Part shown: positions 35,382-43,806 of the stretch, one piece after another
Numbering within the stretch: position 1 is the first letter of the stretch
How the letters are laid out: the number at the start of each line of letters is the position of its first letter
Origin: Cellulomonas chitinilytica
GTDB lineage: Bacteria; Actinomycetota; Actinomycetes; Actinomycetales; Cellulomonadaceae
Length of the DNA stretch: 64,000 nucleotides
Assembly: GCF_016862675.1 (NCBI RefSeq)
Contig: NZ_BONK01000018.1
Location: 1 to 64,000, forward strand
Reading direction: 5' to 3'
The notes under the pieces: model-generated
Database searches by the model: none
Told to the model about the DNA's origin: nothing
The model's input: only the letters and a program-made list of their open reading frames with translations
Position numbers and translations under genes: made by a program

Positions 35382-35454
35382 GCCCCGAGTGGGATTCGAA
35401 CCCACACTGGATCGGGTTTGAGCCGAACGCCTCTGCCGGTTGGGCTATCGGGGC
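35382..35454 (-). tRNA. tRNA-Leu (CAA) with short variable region
   Basis: Reading the minus strand gives a 7-bp acceptor stem (GCCCCGA with TCGGGGC), a D arm, an anticodon arm with loop CTCAAAC (anticodon CAA) and a T arm GTGGG-TTCGAAT-CCCAC. It is 73 nt without CCA; the 3' flank is ACCC, so CCA is not encoded. The variable region is only five bases, unlike the long arm usual for leucine tRNAs, and base pair 27-43 is T-T. Its 3' end faces the ICE, making it the likely integration target. Confidence 0.85.
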
Positions 35455-35564
35455 CGAGCAGGTCAGCAGGATAGCCCGGCGTCGCCGTTCCGCCGGACGG
35501 TGGCCGTGCCGCGGCGCGACCTGCCTCACAGTCGAACCACGCAGGCGCGACGGGACCCGCCCAC

Positions 35565-35576
35565 TACGCTGTCCCC
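35565..35576 (+). promoter_or_regulatory. Leaderless promoter of pdtaR
   Basis: TACGCT (35565-35570) ends six bases before GTG 35577; no ribosome binding site lies between. Confidence 0.6.
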
Positions 35577-36266
35577 GTGACCAACGACGTGACCCCCGAG
35601 CCCACCGAGCAGGCCCCTGAGGCCCTCGACCTGAGTGCGTCGGCCCCGGCCGAGGTGCCGGCGGCCACTGCCGCCCCCGCACGTCCTGCTCGCCGCGCGG
35701 TCGTGGCGGAGGACGAGGCTCTCATCCGCATGGACGTCGTGGAGACGCTGCGCGACGCGGGCTTCGACGTGGTCGGAGAGGCGGGTGACGGCGAGCAGGC
35801 GGTGGCGCTCGCGACCGAGCTGAAGCCGGACGTCGTGGTGATGGACGTGAAGATGCCGGTGCTCGACGGCATCTCCGCCGCGGAGCGGATCGGCAAGGCG
35901 CACCTGGCGCCGGTCGTGCTGCTCACGGCGTTCTCGCAGACGGAGCTCGTGGAGCGGGCGCGCGACGCGGGTGCGATGGCGTACGTCGTGAAGCCGTTCA
36001 GCCCGGCCGACCTGCTGCCCGCGGTGGAGATCGCGATCTCCCGGTACGCGCAGATCACGGCGCTCGAGTCGGAGGTCGCGGACCTCGCGGAGCGGTTCGA
36101 GACCCGCAAGAGGGTCGACCGTGCCAAGGGTCTGCTCATGACGAAGATGGGCCTGACGGAGCCGGAGTCGTTCCGGTGGATCCAGAAGACCTCGATGGAC
36201 CGCCGTCTGACCATGCGTGAGGTCGCCGACGCGGTGATCGAGCAGGTCGGAGGCGGTGCGTCGTAA
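35577..36266 (+). CDS. pdtaR: ANTAR-domain response regulator
   Basis: 229 residues. An Ala/Pro/Glu-rich N-terminal extension of about 38 residues is followed by a receiver domain with acidic residues in AEDEALI, the phospho-acceptor Asp in VVVMDVKMP (about 90) and Lys in AYVVKPF (about 139). The C-terminal ANTAR domain (about 165-225, RKRVDRAKGLLMTKMGL...) binds two-loop RNA antiterminators. This is the PdtaR/Rv1626 type that works with a PdtaS histidine kinase encoded elsewhere. The position near polA, rpsA, coaE and uvrB matches the mycobacterial order. The start is fixed by the leaderless promoter. Confidence 0.9.
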   Translation: MTNDVTPEPTEQAPEALDLSASAPAEVPAATAAPARPARRAVVAEDEALIRMDVVETLRDAGFDVVGEAGDGEQAVALATELKPDVVVMDVKMPVLDGISAAERIGKAHLAPVVLLTAFSQTELVERARDAGAMAYVVKPFSPADLLPAVEIAISRYAQITALESEVADLAERFETRKRVDRAKGLLMTKMGLTEPESFRWIQKTSMDRRLTMREVADAVIEQVGGGAS

Positions 36267-36444
36267 CGTCAGCGCTGGTCACGCCCCCGGTCGGGTGTCC
36301 AGGTCGAGCGGACTTCCGTTTGTCACAAGTCTGCAACAACCATCGCGGATTCACATCGCGGACACAAAGAATGAGTACCTTCGCGCCACACTCCAGGATC
36401 CTCATGGATCTGCGGATCGCAGTACTCACAGAGGGGTACCACGC

Positions 36445-37713
36445 ATGATTCGTTCGACACATGCAGTTCGTGCAGCCGCGCTGGCCGGCGCTGCCGCCCT
36501 GATCCTCGCCGCCTGCTCCAGCGGTGGCGGGGACAGCGACGACGACGCGACCGAGGGGTCGACGTCCGCGGCGTCGGGTCCGCTGAAGATCGGCTCGCTG
36601 CTGCCGCAGACGGGTTCCCTCGCGTACCTCGGTCCGCCCGAGATCGCGGGCGTCGACCTGGCGATCAAGGACATCAACGACGCCGGCGGCGTGCTGGGCG
36701 AGGACGTCACGGTGGAGCACACCGACTCGTCCGACGCCGACAACGCCGAGGTGGCGACCCAGTCGGTGACCGAGCTGATCTCGAAGAAGGTCTCGGCGAT
36801 CATCGGTGCGGCGTCGTCGTCCGTGACGCTCAACGTCGTCGACGACATCACGAACGCGAAGATCGTGCAGATCTCGCCGGCCAACACGGCCACGAAGCTC
36901 TCGGGATACTCGCCGTTCTACTTCCGCACCGCCCCGCCGGACACGGTCCAGGGCTCGGCGCTCGGCAACCTCATCACGGGTGACGGGCACGAGAACGTCG
37001 GCATCCTCGTGTTCAACGACGACTACGGCACGTCGCTGCGTGACGTCGTCGAGAAGACGGTCGAGGACGCGGGCGGCACGATCACGTACGGCAAGAAGGG
37101 TCAGGAGTTCGACCCGAAGGCCAGCAGCTTCGACTCGGACATCACGGCGCTCCTCGCGACCAACCCGGACGCGGTCGTGGTGCTCGCGTTCGAGCAGACC
37201 AAGCAGATCATCCCGGGTCTCGTCGCCGGTGGCGTCGACCCGAAGAACATCTACCTGGTCGACGGCAACACGGCGGACTACTCGGCGGACTTCCAGCCGG
37301 GCACGCTCGAGGGCGCGCAGGGCACCATCCCCGGCGCGTTCCCGTCGGACGACTTCCAGGCCCGCCTCAAGGAGGTCGACCCGAACCTCAAGGACTTCGC
37401 GTACGGCCCCGAGTCGTACGACGCGACGATCCTCGTGGCTCTGGCCGCCGAGAAGGGCAAGGCGACGGACGGCGAGACCATCCAGAAGAACCTGGCGGCG
37501 GTCTCCGGTGCTGACGGCGGCGAGAAGTGCTCGTCGTTCAAGGACTGCGTGGCGCTCATCAAGGACGGCAAGGACATCCAGTACACCGGCCAGGCCGGTG
37601 TCGGACCGTTCAACGCCGACAACGACCCGTCGTCCGCGTTCATCGGCGTCTACAAGTACGGCGCCGACAACAAGAACGTCTGGGTGAAGGCGGTCGAGGG
37701 CGAGGTCAAGTGA
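36445..37713 (+). CDS. livK: Branched-chain amino-acid ABC transporter substrate-binding lipoprotein
   Basis: 422 residues from ATG 36445 with GAGGGG upstream. A lipoprotein signal ends in ILAACSS, with the lipidated Cys near residue 23. The mature part is a periplasmic-binding-protein type I fold of the LivJ/LivK/HAAT family: PLKIGSLLPQTGSLAYLG, EIAGVDLAIKDINDAGGVLG and IIGAASS. It delivers branched-chain amino acids or related compounds to the permease encoded by livHMGF on the opposite strand. The upstream 178 bases hold a direct repeat ATCGCGGA (36342-36349 and 36355-36362), a possible operator. It ends at a strong terminator. Confidence 0.9.
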   Translation: MIRSTHAVRAAALAGAAALILAACSSGGGDSDDDATEGSTSAASGPLKIGSLLPQTGSLAYLGPPEIAGVDLAIKDINDAGGVLGEDVTVEHTDSSDADNAEVATQSVTELISKKVSAIIGAASSSVTLNVVDDITNAKIVQISPANTATKLSGYSPFYFRTAPPDTVQGSALGNLITGDGHENVGILVFNDDYGTSLRDVVEKTVEDAGGTITYGKKGQEFDPKASSFDSDITALLATNPDAVVVLAFEQTKQIIPGLVAGGVDPKNIYLVDGNTADYSADFQPGTLEGAQGTIPGAFPSDDFQARLKEVDPNLKDFAYGPESYDATILVALAAEKGKATDGETIQKNLAAVSGADGGEKCSSFKDCVALIKDGKDIQYTGQAGVGPFNADNDPSSAFIGVYKYGADNKNVWVKAVEGEVK

Positions 37714-37733
37714 CCCCGTCTGCGTGAGTCCTG

Positions 37734-37789
37734 ACGCATGACGAGGAGGGCCGGTGCGGAGCGATCCGCACCGGCCCTTCGTCATGCGT
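37734..37789. terminator. Bidirectional terminator
   Basis: An almost perfect stem of about 25 bp (37734-37760 with 37765-37789), with a two-base bulge and a GCGA tetraloop, lies between convergent livK and the endonuclease-like gene and includes the latter's stop codon. Confidence 0.8.
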
Positions 37790-38552
37790 GGGTGAGCGTG
37801 ACGTCCACGACGAGCGCGCGATGGTCGGACAGGCCCGTGTCGACGGCCCGTGCGGGGCCTGCGGCGCGCACGGGTCCGTCGCCGAGCACGTGGTCGAGCT
37901 GTCGTGCCGGCTCGGCGACGGGGAACGTGGGGGCCGTGGCGAGCGGGTGCATGCCGGACCAGCGCATCGACGCCGGTCCGTCGAGGTTGAGGTCGCCGAG
38001 CAGCACCATCGGCCGGGTGAGCGGGTGGACCTGCGTGACGAGGTGGCGCAGCTGGCGACCGGTCCAGCCCGGGATGAACGTCAGGTGCGTCGCGACGACG
38101 CTCAGCACCCCGTCGGGGCCGTGCACGACGGCCGCGAGGGCCGCCCGGGGCTCGTCGCGCACGAGGGTCGGCCAGCGGGTCCCGGGCCAGCGCACGGGCG
38201 TGCGGCGGCGCAGCGTCGGCAGCTGGAGCACGCGCCACTCGAGGACGGGGTGGCGGCTGAGCAGGGCGATCCCGTAGCTCGCCCGGGCGGGCTGGTGGTC
38301 GCCGGTCGCGGCGGTCCACAGGCCCGGCTCACCGTGCAGCGTGGCGACGAACCGGTGCTCGGGAGCGCCCATGGCGTCGGCGGCGAGCGCGGTGAGGTCG
38401 GCCCCGTGCGACCGGGGCTGGTCGCGGTCGACCTCCTGGAGGGCCAGCACGTCCGCGTCGAGCGCGGCGACGGCGTCCGCGAACCTGTCGAGCCTGACCT
38501 CTCCGTCGACCACGGACCGGCCGTGCAGGATGTTGAAGGTCGCCAGGCGCAT
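37782..38552 (-). CDS. Endonuclease/exonuclease/phosphatase family protein
   Basis: 256 residues. The EEP fold signature motifs are all present: TFNILHG at the N-terminus, LALQEVDR with the catalytic Glu, LLGDLNL with Asp/Asn, and LSDHRALVVDV with the catalytic His at the C-terminus. Members hydrolyse phosphodiester or phosphomonoester bonds in nucleic acids, lipids or sugars. There is no signal peptide, so it is probably cytoplasmic. GAGAAT ends seven bases before the start ATG, consistent with leaderless transcription. Specific substrate unknown. Confidence 0.85.
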   Translation of the reverse strand: MRLATFNILHGRSVVDGEVRLDRFADAVAALDADVLALQEVDRDQPRSHGADLTALAADAMGAPEHRFVATLHGEPGLWTAATGDHQPARASYGIALLSRHPVLEWRVLQLPTLRRRTPVRWPGTRWPTLVRDEPRAALAAVVHGPDGVLSVVATHLTFIPGWTGRQLRHLVTQVHPLTRPMVLLGDLNLDGPASMRWSGMHPLATAPTFPVAEPARQLDHVLGDGPVRAAGPARAVDTGLSDHRALVVDVTLTHA

Positions 38553-38611
38553 CCTGACGATTCTCCCGGTCGACCTGCGGCGGCGCGCGTCGGCGTGTAG
38601 ACACTCGTCTC

Positions 38612-39283
38612 ATGACTCAGCCCCCGAGCCAGCCGACGAGCCAGCCCACGAGCCAGCAGGGTGCCCTCGTCGACCCGCCCGACGACCGCACGGCCCTGCA
38701 GGACGGCCTGCGGCTCACGGCCGTCGCGCTCATGGACGCGGGGATCCCGTTCGCGCTCGTCGGCGGCTACGCGGCGTGGGCCAGGGGAGCCCCGGAACCG
38801 AGCCACGACGCGGACTTCGCGGTCACGGAGGGCGACGTCGCCGAGGCGAAGGCCGCGATCGCCGCCGCCGGGCTCGTCGTCGAGCAGCCCGCGGAGAACT
38901 GGCTGTTCAAGGCGTACCACCACGGCCAGCTCGTGGACGTCCTGTTCCGGATGGTGGGGGAGCCGATCACGCGCGACCTGCTGGCGCGCTCCGACGTGCT
39001 CGAGGTCCTGGCGGTCCGGATGCCGGTGCTGAGCGCGACGGACGTCGTCTCGGCGAAGATGCGGGTGCTCGGGGAGCACGCCTGCGACTTCGGTCGCCTG
39101 CTGGCGATCGTCCGTGCGCTGCGGGAGCAGATCGACTGGGAGCGGATCCGTGGGGACGTCGAGGGGCACCCGTATGCGCGGGCGTTCCTGTTCCTCGCCG
39201 ACGAGCTGGGGATCACGGACCGCGGCCCCACCTCGTCCGGCGACGAGGTGGGGCCGGGTCAGGACGCCGTGCCGTCGACGTGA
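38612..39283 (+). CDS. Nucleotidyltransferase-fold protein
   Basis: 223 residues. A low-complexity Ser/Gln/Pro/Thr N-terminus (about 20 residues) precedes a nucleotidyltransferase-like domain: FALVGGYAAWARGAPEPSHDADFAV contains the GG motif and the HDADF metal-binding acidic pair. The remainder resembles the helical regions of DUF6036/AbiEii-like proteins. It could transfer nucleotides to a protein or RNA, or be an inactive relative. It stands alone, convergent with livF, and its 3' end carries the liv operon terminator. Confidence 0.65.
   Translation: MTQPPSQPTSQPTSQQGALVDPPDDRTALQDGLRLTAVALMDAGIPFALVGGYAAWARGAPEPSHDADFAVTEGDVAEAKAAIAAAGLVVEQPAENWLFKAYHHGQLVDVLFRMVGEPITRDLLARSDVLEVLAVRMPVLSATDVVSAKMRVLGEHACDFGRLLAIVRALREQIDWERIRGDVEGHPYARAFLFLADELGITDRGPTSSGDEVGPGQDAVPST
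39224..39255. terminator. Terminator of the liv operon, embedded in the convergent gene
   Basis: A perfect 14-bp stem (39224-39237 with 39242-39255) with a CGGC loop lies 33 bases beyond the livF stop on the minus strand and inside the last 60 bases of the nucleotidyltransferase-like gene. Confidence 0.65.
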
Positions 39284-39287
39284 GCGG

Positions 39288-40100
39288 TCACTGCGCCGGG
39301 GGGCGGTGCGCCTCCTCGACGTCCGTCGCGAGCGTCCCGAGGTACAGCTCGATGACCTTCGGGTCGTGCATGAGCTCGCGGCCCGGGCCCGAGTAGGCGT
39401 TGCGGCCCTGGTCGAGCACGTAGGCCCGGTCGCAGATCTGCAGGGCCCGGCGGGCGTTCTGCTCGACGATGACGATCGAGACGCCGGCCTTGTTGATCTT
39501 CCGGGTCCGGATGAACGTCTCGTCCTGCCGCACGGGCGACAGCCCGGCCGACGGCTCGTCGAGGAGCAGCACCGACGGCTCCATCATGAGCGCGCGGGCC
39601 ATCGCGACCATCTGCCTCTCGCCGCCCGACAGGGACCCGGCACGCTGCTTGCGCCGCTCACCGAGCGTCGGGAACAGGTCGACGATGAACGCGAACCGCT
39701 CGTCGAACTTCTTCGGGGCCTGGAACAGCCCCATCTGCAGGTTCTCCTCGATGCTCAGCGACGGGAACACGTTGTTCGTCTGCGGGACGAAGCCCACGCC
39801 GCGGCGCACGAGGGCGTCGGCGCGCTGGTGGGTGATGTTCTCGCCCTGGAGCGTCACGGTGCCCGACCGGATCGTCACGAGCCCGAACAGGGCCTTGAGC
39901 AGCGTGGACTTGCCCGCGCCGTTCGGCCCGATGATCCCGACGAGCTCCCCGGGGTGCACCACGAGGTTGCAGCCGTTGAGGATGTCGACGCCCGGGATGT
40001 AGCCGGCGATCACGTCGCGGGCGTCGAGCAGGGGCTCCCCGGCGGGTGCGCCCCGGTGGACGCTGGCGGCGTCGCCGGTGTCGACGGCGGTGGTGCTCAT
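39288..40100 (-). CDS. livF: Branched-chain amino-acid ABC transporter ATPase LivF
   Basis: 270 residues. ABC signatures: Walker A GIIGPNGAGKST, LSGGERQMVAMARALM, and Walker B SVLLLDEPSAGL. The sequence pattern (GLVTIRSGTVTLQGENITH, IEENLQMGLF) is that of LivF, one of the two ATPases of the HAAT transporter. ATG 40100 overlaps the livG stop (ATGA) and has GGAGGAG upstream. It is the last gene of the livHMGF operon, with its terminator just downstream. Confidence 0.9.
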   Translation of the reverse strand: MSTTAVDTGDAASVHRGAPAGEPLLDARDVIAGYIPGVDILNGCNLVVHPGELVGIIGPNGAGKSTLLKALFGLVTIRSGTVTLQGENITHQRADALVRRGVGFVPQTNNVFPSLSIEENLQMGLFQAPKKFDERFAFIVDLFPTLGERRKQRAGSLSGGERQMVAMARALMMEPSVLLLDEPSAGLSPVRQDETFIRTRKINKAGVSIVIVEQNARRALQICDRAYVLDQGRNAYSGPGRELMHDPKVIELYLGTLATDVEEAHRPPAQ

Positions 40101-41056
40101 CGGGTCTCCTCCGTGCGGGTGTCTTCCTCGGCGCGGACCTCGGCCTCGAGCTGCTCCGTGACCTCGTCGCTCAGCAGGCTGTCGTCGCCGAGGTCGGTGT
40201 CGTGGTGCTTGCCGAGGTAGGCGTCGACGACGGCCTGGTCCTGCATGACGGACTCGGGCGGCCCTTCGGCGACGATCCGGCCCTCCGCCATGACGACGAC
40301 CCAGTCGGAGATGTGCCGGACCATGTGCATGTCGTGCTCGACGAACAGCACCGTGGTGCCCTCGTCGCGCAGCGACTCGATGTGCCCGAGCAGCGACTGG
40401 GTGAGCGCCGGGTTCACGCCGGCCATCGGCTCGTCGAGCATGAGCATCTTCGGGGAGCTCATGAGGGCGCGGGCCATCTCGAGCAGCTTGCGCTGACCGC
40501 CGGAGAGGCTGCCCGCGAAGTCGTCGCGCTTCGTGTCGAGCTTGAACCGTTCGAGGAGCTCCTCGGCCTGCTCGGTGATCGCCTTCTCCCGGGGCCGCCA
40601 CATCGCCGGCACGAGGGCCGTGACGAGCCGCTCGCCGGGCTGGTCGGGGGCGCCGAGCCGCATGTTCTCGATGACCGTCATGCGGCTGAGCGCCTTCGTC
40701 AGCTGGAAGGTCCGCACCATGCCGGACCGTGCGACGCGGGCTGCTGCCACGCCGTGCAACGAGCGCCCCTCGAACGTCCACTCGCCGGTGCTGGGCCGGT
40801 CGAAGCCGGTGAGCAGGTTGAACAGCGTCGTCTTGCCGGCGCCGTTCGGTCCGATGAGGGCGGTGATGGCGCCGCGCTGGACCTCGAGGTGGTCGACGTC
40901 GACGGCTGTCATGCCCCCGAAGTGCCGGGTGACGTGGTCGGCCACGACGATCGGGTCGGGCTTGGCCGCGCCGGGCGTGCGGGCCACGTCGGCGAGCGCT
41001 GCGGCGACCTCGGCCCGGCGGCTGGCGATCGTGGTGGTGGGCTGGTCAGCGGACAT
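40097..41056 (-). CDS. livG: Branched-chain amino-acid ABC transporter ATPase LivG
   Basis: 319 residues, longer than typical LivG (about 255) because of a 35-residue N-terminal extension and an acidic C-terminal tail of about 40 residues. Walker A is ALIGPNGAGKTT, the signature LSGGQRKLLEMARALM, and Walker B KMLMLDEPMAGVNP, whose Asn-Pro is typical of LivG. It overlaps livM by 11 bases and livF by four, so translation of the operon is coupled. Confidence 0.9.
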   Translation of the reverse strand: MSADQPTTTIASRRAEVAAALADVARTPGAAKPDPIVVADHVTRHFGGMTAVDVDHLEVQRGAITALIGPNGAGKTTLFNLLTGFDRPSTGEWTFEGRSLHGVAAARVARSGMVRTFQLTKALSRMTVIENMRLGAPDQPGERLVTALVPAMWRPREKAITEQAEELLERFKLDTKRDDFAGSLSGGQRKLLEMARALMSSPKMLMLDEPMAGVNPALTQSLLGHIESLRDEGTTVLFVEHDMHMVRHISDWVVVMAEGRIVAEGPPESVMQDQAVVDAYLGKHHDTDLGDDSLLSDEVTEQLEAEVRAEEDTRTEETR

Positions 41057-42032
41057 CGATCGCCAGCTCCTTCTTGTCGCCGAGGATGCCTTGCGGCCGG
41101 AAGATGATCAGCAGCATCAGCGTGACGCCGACGACGATCCAGCCGAACTGCTCGATCTGCTCGGTCCGCATGATGCTGTCGGGGACCCCGGCGCGCATGA
41201 CCGACTTGATGAGCATGAGGCTCGCCCAGAAGATGATCGACCCGAGCACGGGCCCGAACACCGTCGCGGCACCGCCGAGCAGCAGGATCGTCCAGACGAA
41301 GAACGTCATGGGCCGGCCCATCGAGTCGGGCTGCACGGCGCGTGGCAGGACGTAGAGGATGCCCGCCAGCGCACCGATGCACCCGCCGAGGATGAGCGCC
41401 TGCATCTTGTACGAGTAGACGTTCTTGCCGAGCGAGCGCACGGCGTCCTCGTCCTCCCGGATGCCCTTGAGCACGCGGCCCCAGGGTGACCGGATGAGCA
41501 GCCACACGAGGAGGCACGCGAGCCCGACGACCGTCCAGCCGACGATCCGGACCCACCAGCTGTTCGACGCGCTCATCGAGTAGTCGAACGGGCCGAGCTG
41601 GAAGTTGCCGTCGCCGAACGGCGAGGAGTCCTGGAACGTGTGCTTGTAGTCGTTGCCCCGCAGGCCCGACGACGCACCGGTGAGCTCGGTGAGCGCCGTG
41701 GAGCGGCCGATGAGCCGGACGATCTCGGCCGCGGCGATCGTGACGATCGCGAGGTAGTCGCCCCTCAGCTTGAGCGTGGGGATGCCGAGGATGAGGCCGA
41801 AGACCGCGGCGCACGCGACGGCGACGAGCATGGCGGCCCACAGCGGCCAGCCCGCGATCGTCGAGATCGCGAACCCGTAGGCCCCCAGCAGCATGAAGCC
41901 GGCCTGGCCCATGTTGATGAGGCCCGTGAGGCCGAAGTGGATGTTGAGGCCGATCGCGGCGAGCGCGTACGCGGCTGTGGTCGGGGCGAAGAACTCCCCG
42001 GCGACGTTCGTCAGGATGTTGTTCCAGTCCAT
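41046..42032 (-). CDS. livM: Branched-chain amino-acid ABC transporter permease LivM
   Basis: 328 residues with about ten transmembrane segments. LTGLINMGQAGFMLLGAYGFA and the late RPQGILGDKKEL end are typical of LivM, the second membrane subunit. The EAA-like loop IRSPWGRVLKGIREDEDAVRSLGKNV contacts the ATPases. It follows livH by nine bases and overlaps livG by 11. Confidence 0.9.
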   Translation of the reverse strand: MDWNNILTNVAGEFFAPTTAAYALAAIGLNIHFGLTGLINMGQAGFMLLGAYGFAISTIAGWPLWAAMLVAVACAAVFGLILGIPTLKLRGDYLAIVTIAAAEIVRLIGRSTALTELTGASSGLRGNDYKHTFQDSSPFGDGNFQLGPFDYSMSASNSWWVRIVGWTVVGLACLLVWLLIRSPWGRVLKGIREDEDAVRSLGKNVYSYKMQALILGGCIGALAGILYVLPRAVQPDSMGRPMTFFVWTILLLGGAATVFGPVLGSIIFWASLMLIKSVMRAGVPDSIMRTEQIEQFGWIVVGVTLMLLIIFRPQGILGDKKELAIDVR

Positions 42033-42041
42033 GACGGCTCC

Positions 42042-43475
42042 TTAACCGATCCGCTCGGCCCGGCCCAGGATGCCCTGGGGCCGCACCAGCAGCACGACGA
42101 TGAGGATGAGCAGTGCTGCGGCGTAGCGCATGTCGCTCGGGATGAACAGGTTGGCGACCTCGACGACGACGCCGATGACGATCGAGCCGACCAGGGCGCC
42201 GAACGCAGCCCCGAGGCCACCGAGCGTCACCGCGGCGAACATCAGGAGCAGGAGCGCGGCGCCCATGCTCCAGCTCGTCGCGTTGAGGTACAGGCCCATC
42301 AGCACGCCGCCGAGGGCGGCCAGCGCGGCTCCGAGCACCCACACGAGGCGGATGATCCGCTCGACGCCGATGCCGGACGCGGCCGCCAGGGCGGGGTTGT
42401 CGGACACCGCACGGGTCGCGCGCCCCACCCGGGTGCCGAGCAGGAAGTACGCGACGCCGCCGAGCACGAGGGCGGCGATCGCCACGGACACGAGCGACGT
42501 CACGGTGACGCGGACGGGCCCGAACGTGAGCGTCGTCGGGTTCGTCGTGACGATGCGCAGCGAGCCACCGCCGAAGAAGAACTGGTACGTGTACTGCAGC
42601 GCCATCGACAGGCCGATCGTCACGATCATCTGCTGCGTGGTGCCGACGCGCCGGCGCCGCAGCGGGTGCCAGATGCCGGCGTCCTGCAGGTACCCGCTCG
42701 CGGCCCCGGCGATCACGGCGAGCACGCCCGACAGGACCAGGGGCAGGCCGAGGAGCTGGCAGCCGACGTACGCGAGGATGCCGCCGAGGGTCACCTGCTC
42801 GCCGTGCGCGAAGTTGCTCAGCCCGGTGGTGCCGTAGATGAGCGAGAGGCCGACGGACGCTAGCGCGAGCAGGATGCCGAAGATCAGCCCGCTGACGGTC
42901 TGCTGCGCGAGCCGGTCCCAGCTGAAGCCGGTGTCCTGCTGCGAGTTCGTCGGGGTGCCCACCTCGCCGTTGCCGGCTCCCGGAGCGCCTGTCGCACCTG
43001 GTGTCGGGGCGGCGCCGGAGCCGTCCGCGGCCACGAGCGGGAAGAGCGCACCGACGGCCTGCCCCAGCAGGGCGTTGACGGTCCTCGGGTTCGCGGACGG
43101 GTCGCGCAGCACGTCGCCCTCGGGGAGGGTCGCGGGGTCGACCTTCACCGTGTACGGGCCGGCCACGGTGACGGGGACGGCCCACTTGCCCTCGGCGTCG
43201 GTGACGACGGTGACGGTGGTGCCGGCGCCCGCGACCTCCAGGCTCACGCCGGGGGCGGGCTCGCGTTCGCTCGTCCTGATGGTCCCGTTGATGCACCCGG
43301 TCGCGACGTCCGCGACGCAGGTGGCTTCGGCAGCGGCGTGCGCCGGAGCGGCACCGAGCAGGGTGGTGACACTGAGGACGAGGACGGCCAGAGCCGTCCG
43401 TGCCCTCGTCCTCCGCCACGGCGACCGGGTGGGTGCGGTGGTGGGGGAACGGTCCACGGTGGCGACATCTCGCAC
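42042..43475 (-). CDS. livH: LivH permease with N-terminal secreted beta-sandwich domain
   Basis: 477 residues from GTG 43475, chosen because GGAGG lies six bases upstream; a longer frame reaching ATG 43592 has no ribosome binding site. A signal peptide (about 17-47, ending APAHA) is followed by a carboxypeptidase-regulatory/CnaB-like beta-sandwich (about 50-125: VSLEVAGAGTTVTVVTDAEGKW, GPYTVKVD). A linker rich in Gly/Pro/Ala precedes the LivH-type permease (about 190-477, TTGLSNFAHGEQVTLGG). It probably places a small external domain beside the channel, perhaps to contact the cell wall or LivK. First gene of livHMGF. Confidence 0.87.
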   Translation of the reverse strand: MRDVATVDRSPTTAPTRSPWRRTRARTALAVLVLSVTTLLGAAPAHAAAEATCVADVATGCINGTIRTSEREPAPGVSLEVAGAGTTVTVVTDAEGKWAVPVTVAGPYTVKVDPATLPEGDVLRDPSANPRTVNALLGQAVGALFPLVAADGSGAAPTPGATGAPGAGNGEVGTPTNSQQDTGFSWDRLAQQTVSGLIFGILLALASVGLSLIYGTTGLSNFAHGEQVTLGGILAYVGCQLLGLPLVLSGVLAVIAGAASGYLQDAGIWHPLRRRRVGTTQQMIVTIGLSMALQYTYQFFFGGGSLRIVTTNPTTLTFGPVRVTVTSLVSVAIAALVLGGVAYFLLGTRVGRATRAVSDNPALAAASGIGVERIIRLVWVLGAALAALGGVLMGLYLNATSWSMGAALLLLMFAAVTLGGLGAAFGALVGSIVIGVVVEVANLFIPSDMRYAAALLILIVVLLVRPQGILGRAERIG

Positions 43476-43806
43476 CTGGATCCTCCGTACGTCGTTCGTC
43501 TGGAGCGTTGTCACTGGGCTCGGCGGCACTGCCGGGCTCGGTGCGGGTCCGCCGGGTGGCAGGACGATAGGCACGGATTGTGTCCTGTTCATTACGTCAA
43601 AGCGAGCGCCACGCACGAACGGGGCAGACGGGTGACACGTCCACCGCCCGCAAACTGGTCGATCGTCCAGGAAATCTGGGCATCCGGGACCTCGGGGACT
43701 AGGCACGCCGGTGCACCCTGCGCCATGATCGACGTCAGCGCCGTCGTGGGCAGATGCGGCGCCTGCCTGACCGGATCCCCCTCGTCCCGTCTGGAGGCTC
43801 GTCGCC
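43476..43806. other. Intergenic region between livH and the GNAT gene
   Basis: 331 bases between divergent genes, expected to hold the livH operon promoter and the acetyltransferase promoter (GAGGCT 43794-43799 ends seven bases before GTG 43807). A frame extending livH to 43592 crosses part of it. Nothing else recognised. Confidence 0.5.

Noticed and set aside
36136..38319. 727-codon minus-strand frame across livK and neighbours
   Set aside because: Crosses livK and its terminator in antisense; no domain and shadow-like composition.
42042..43592. Longer LivH starting at ATG 43592
   Set aside because: No ribosome binding site there; GTG 43475 has GGAGG at six bases and leaves a normal signal peptide.
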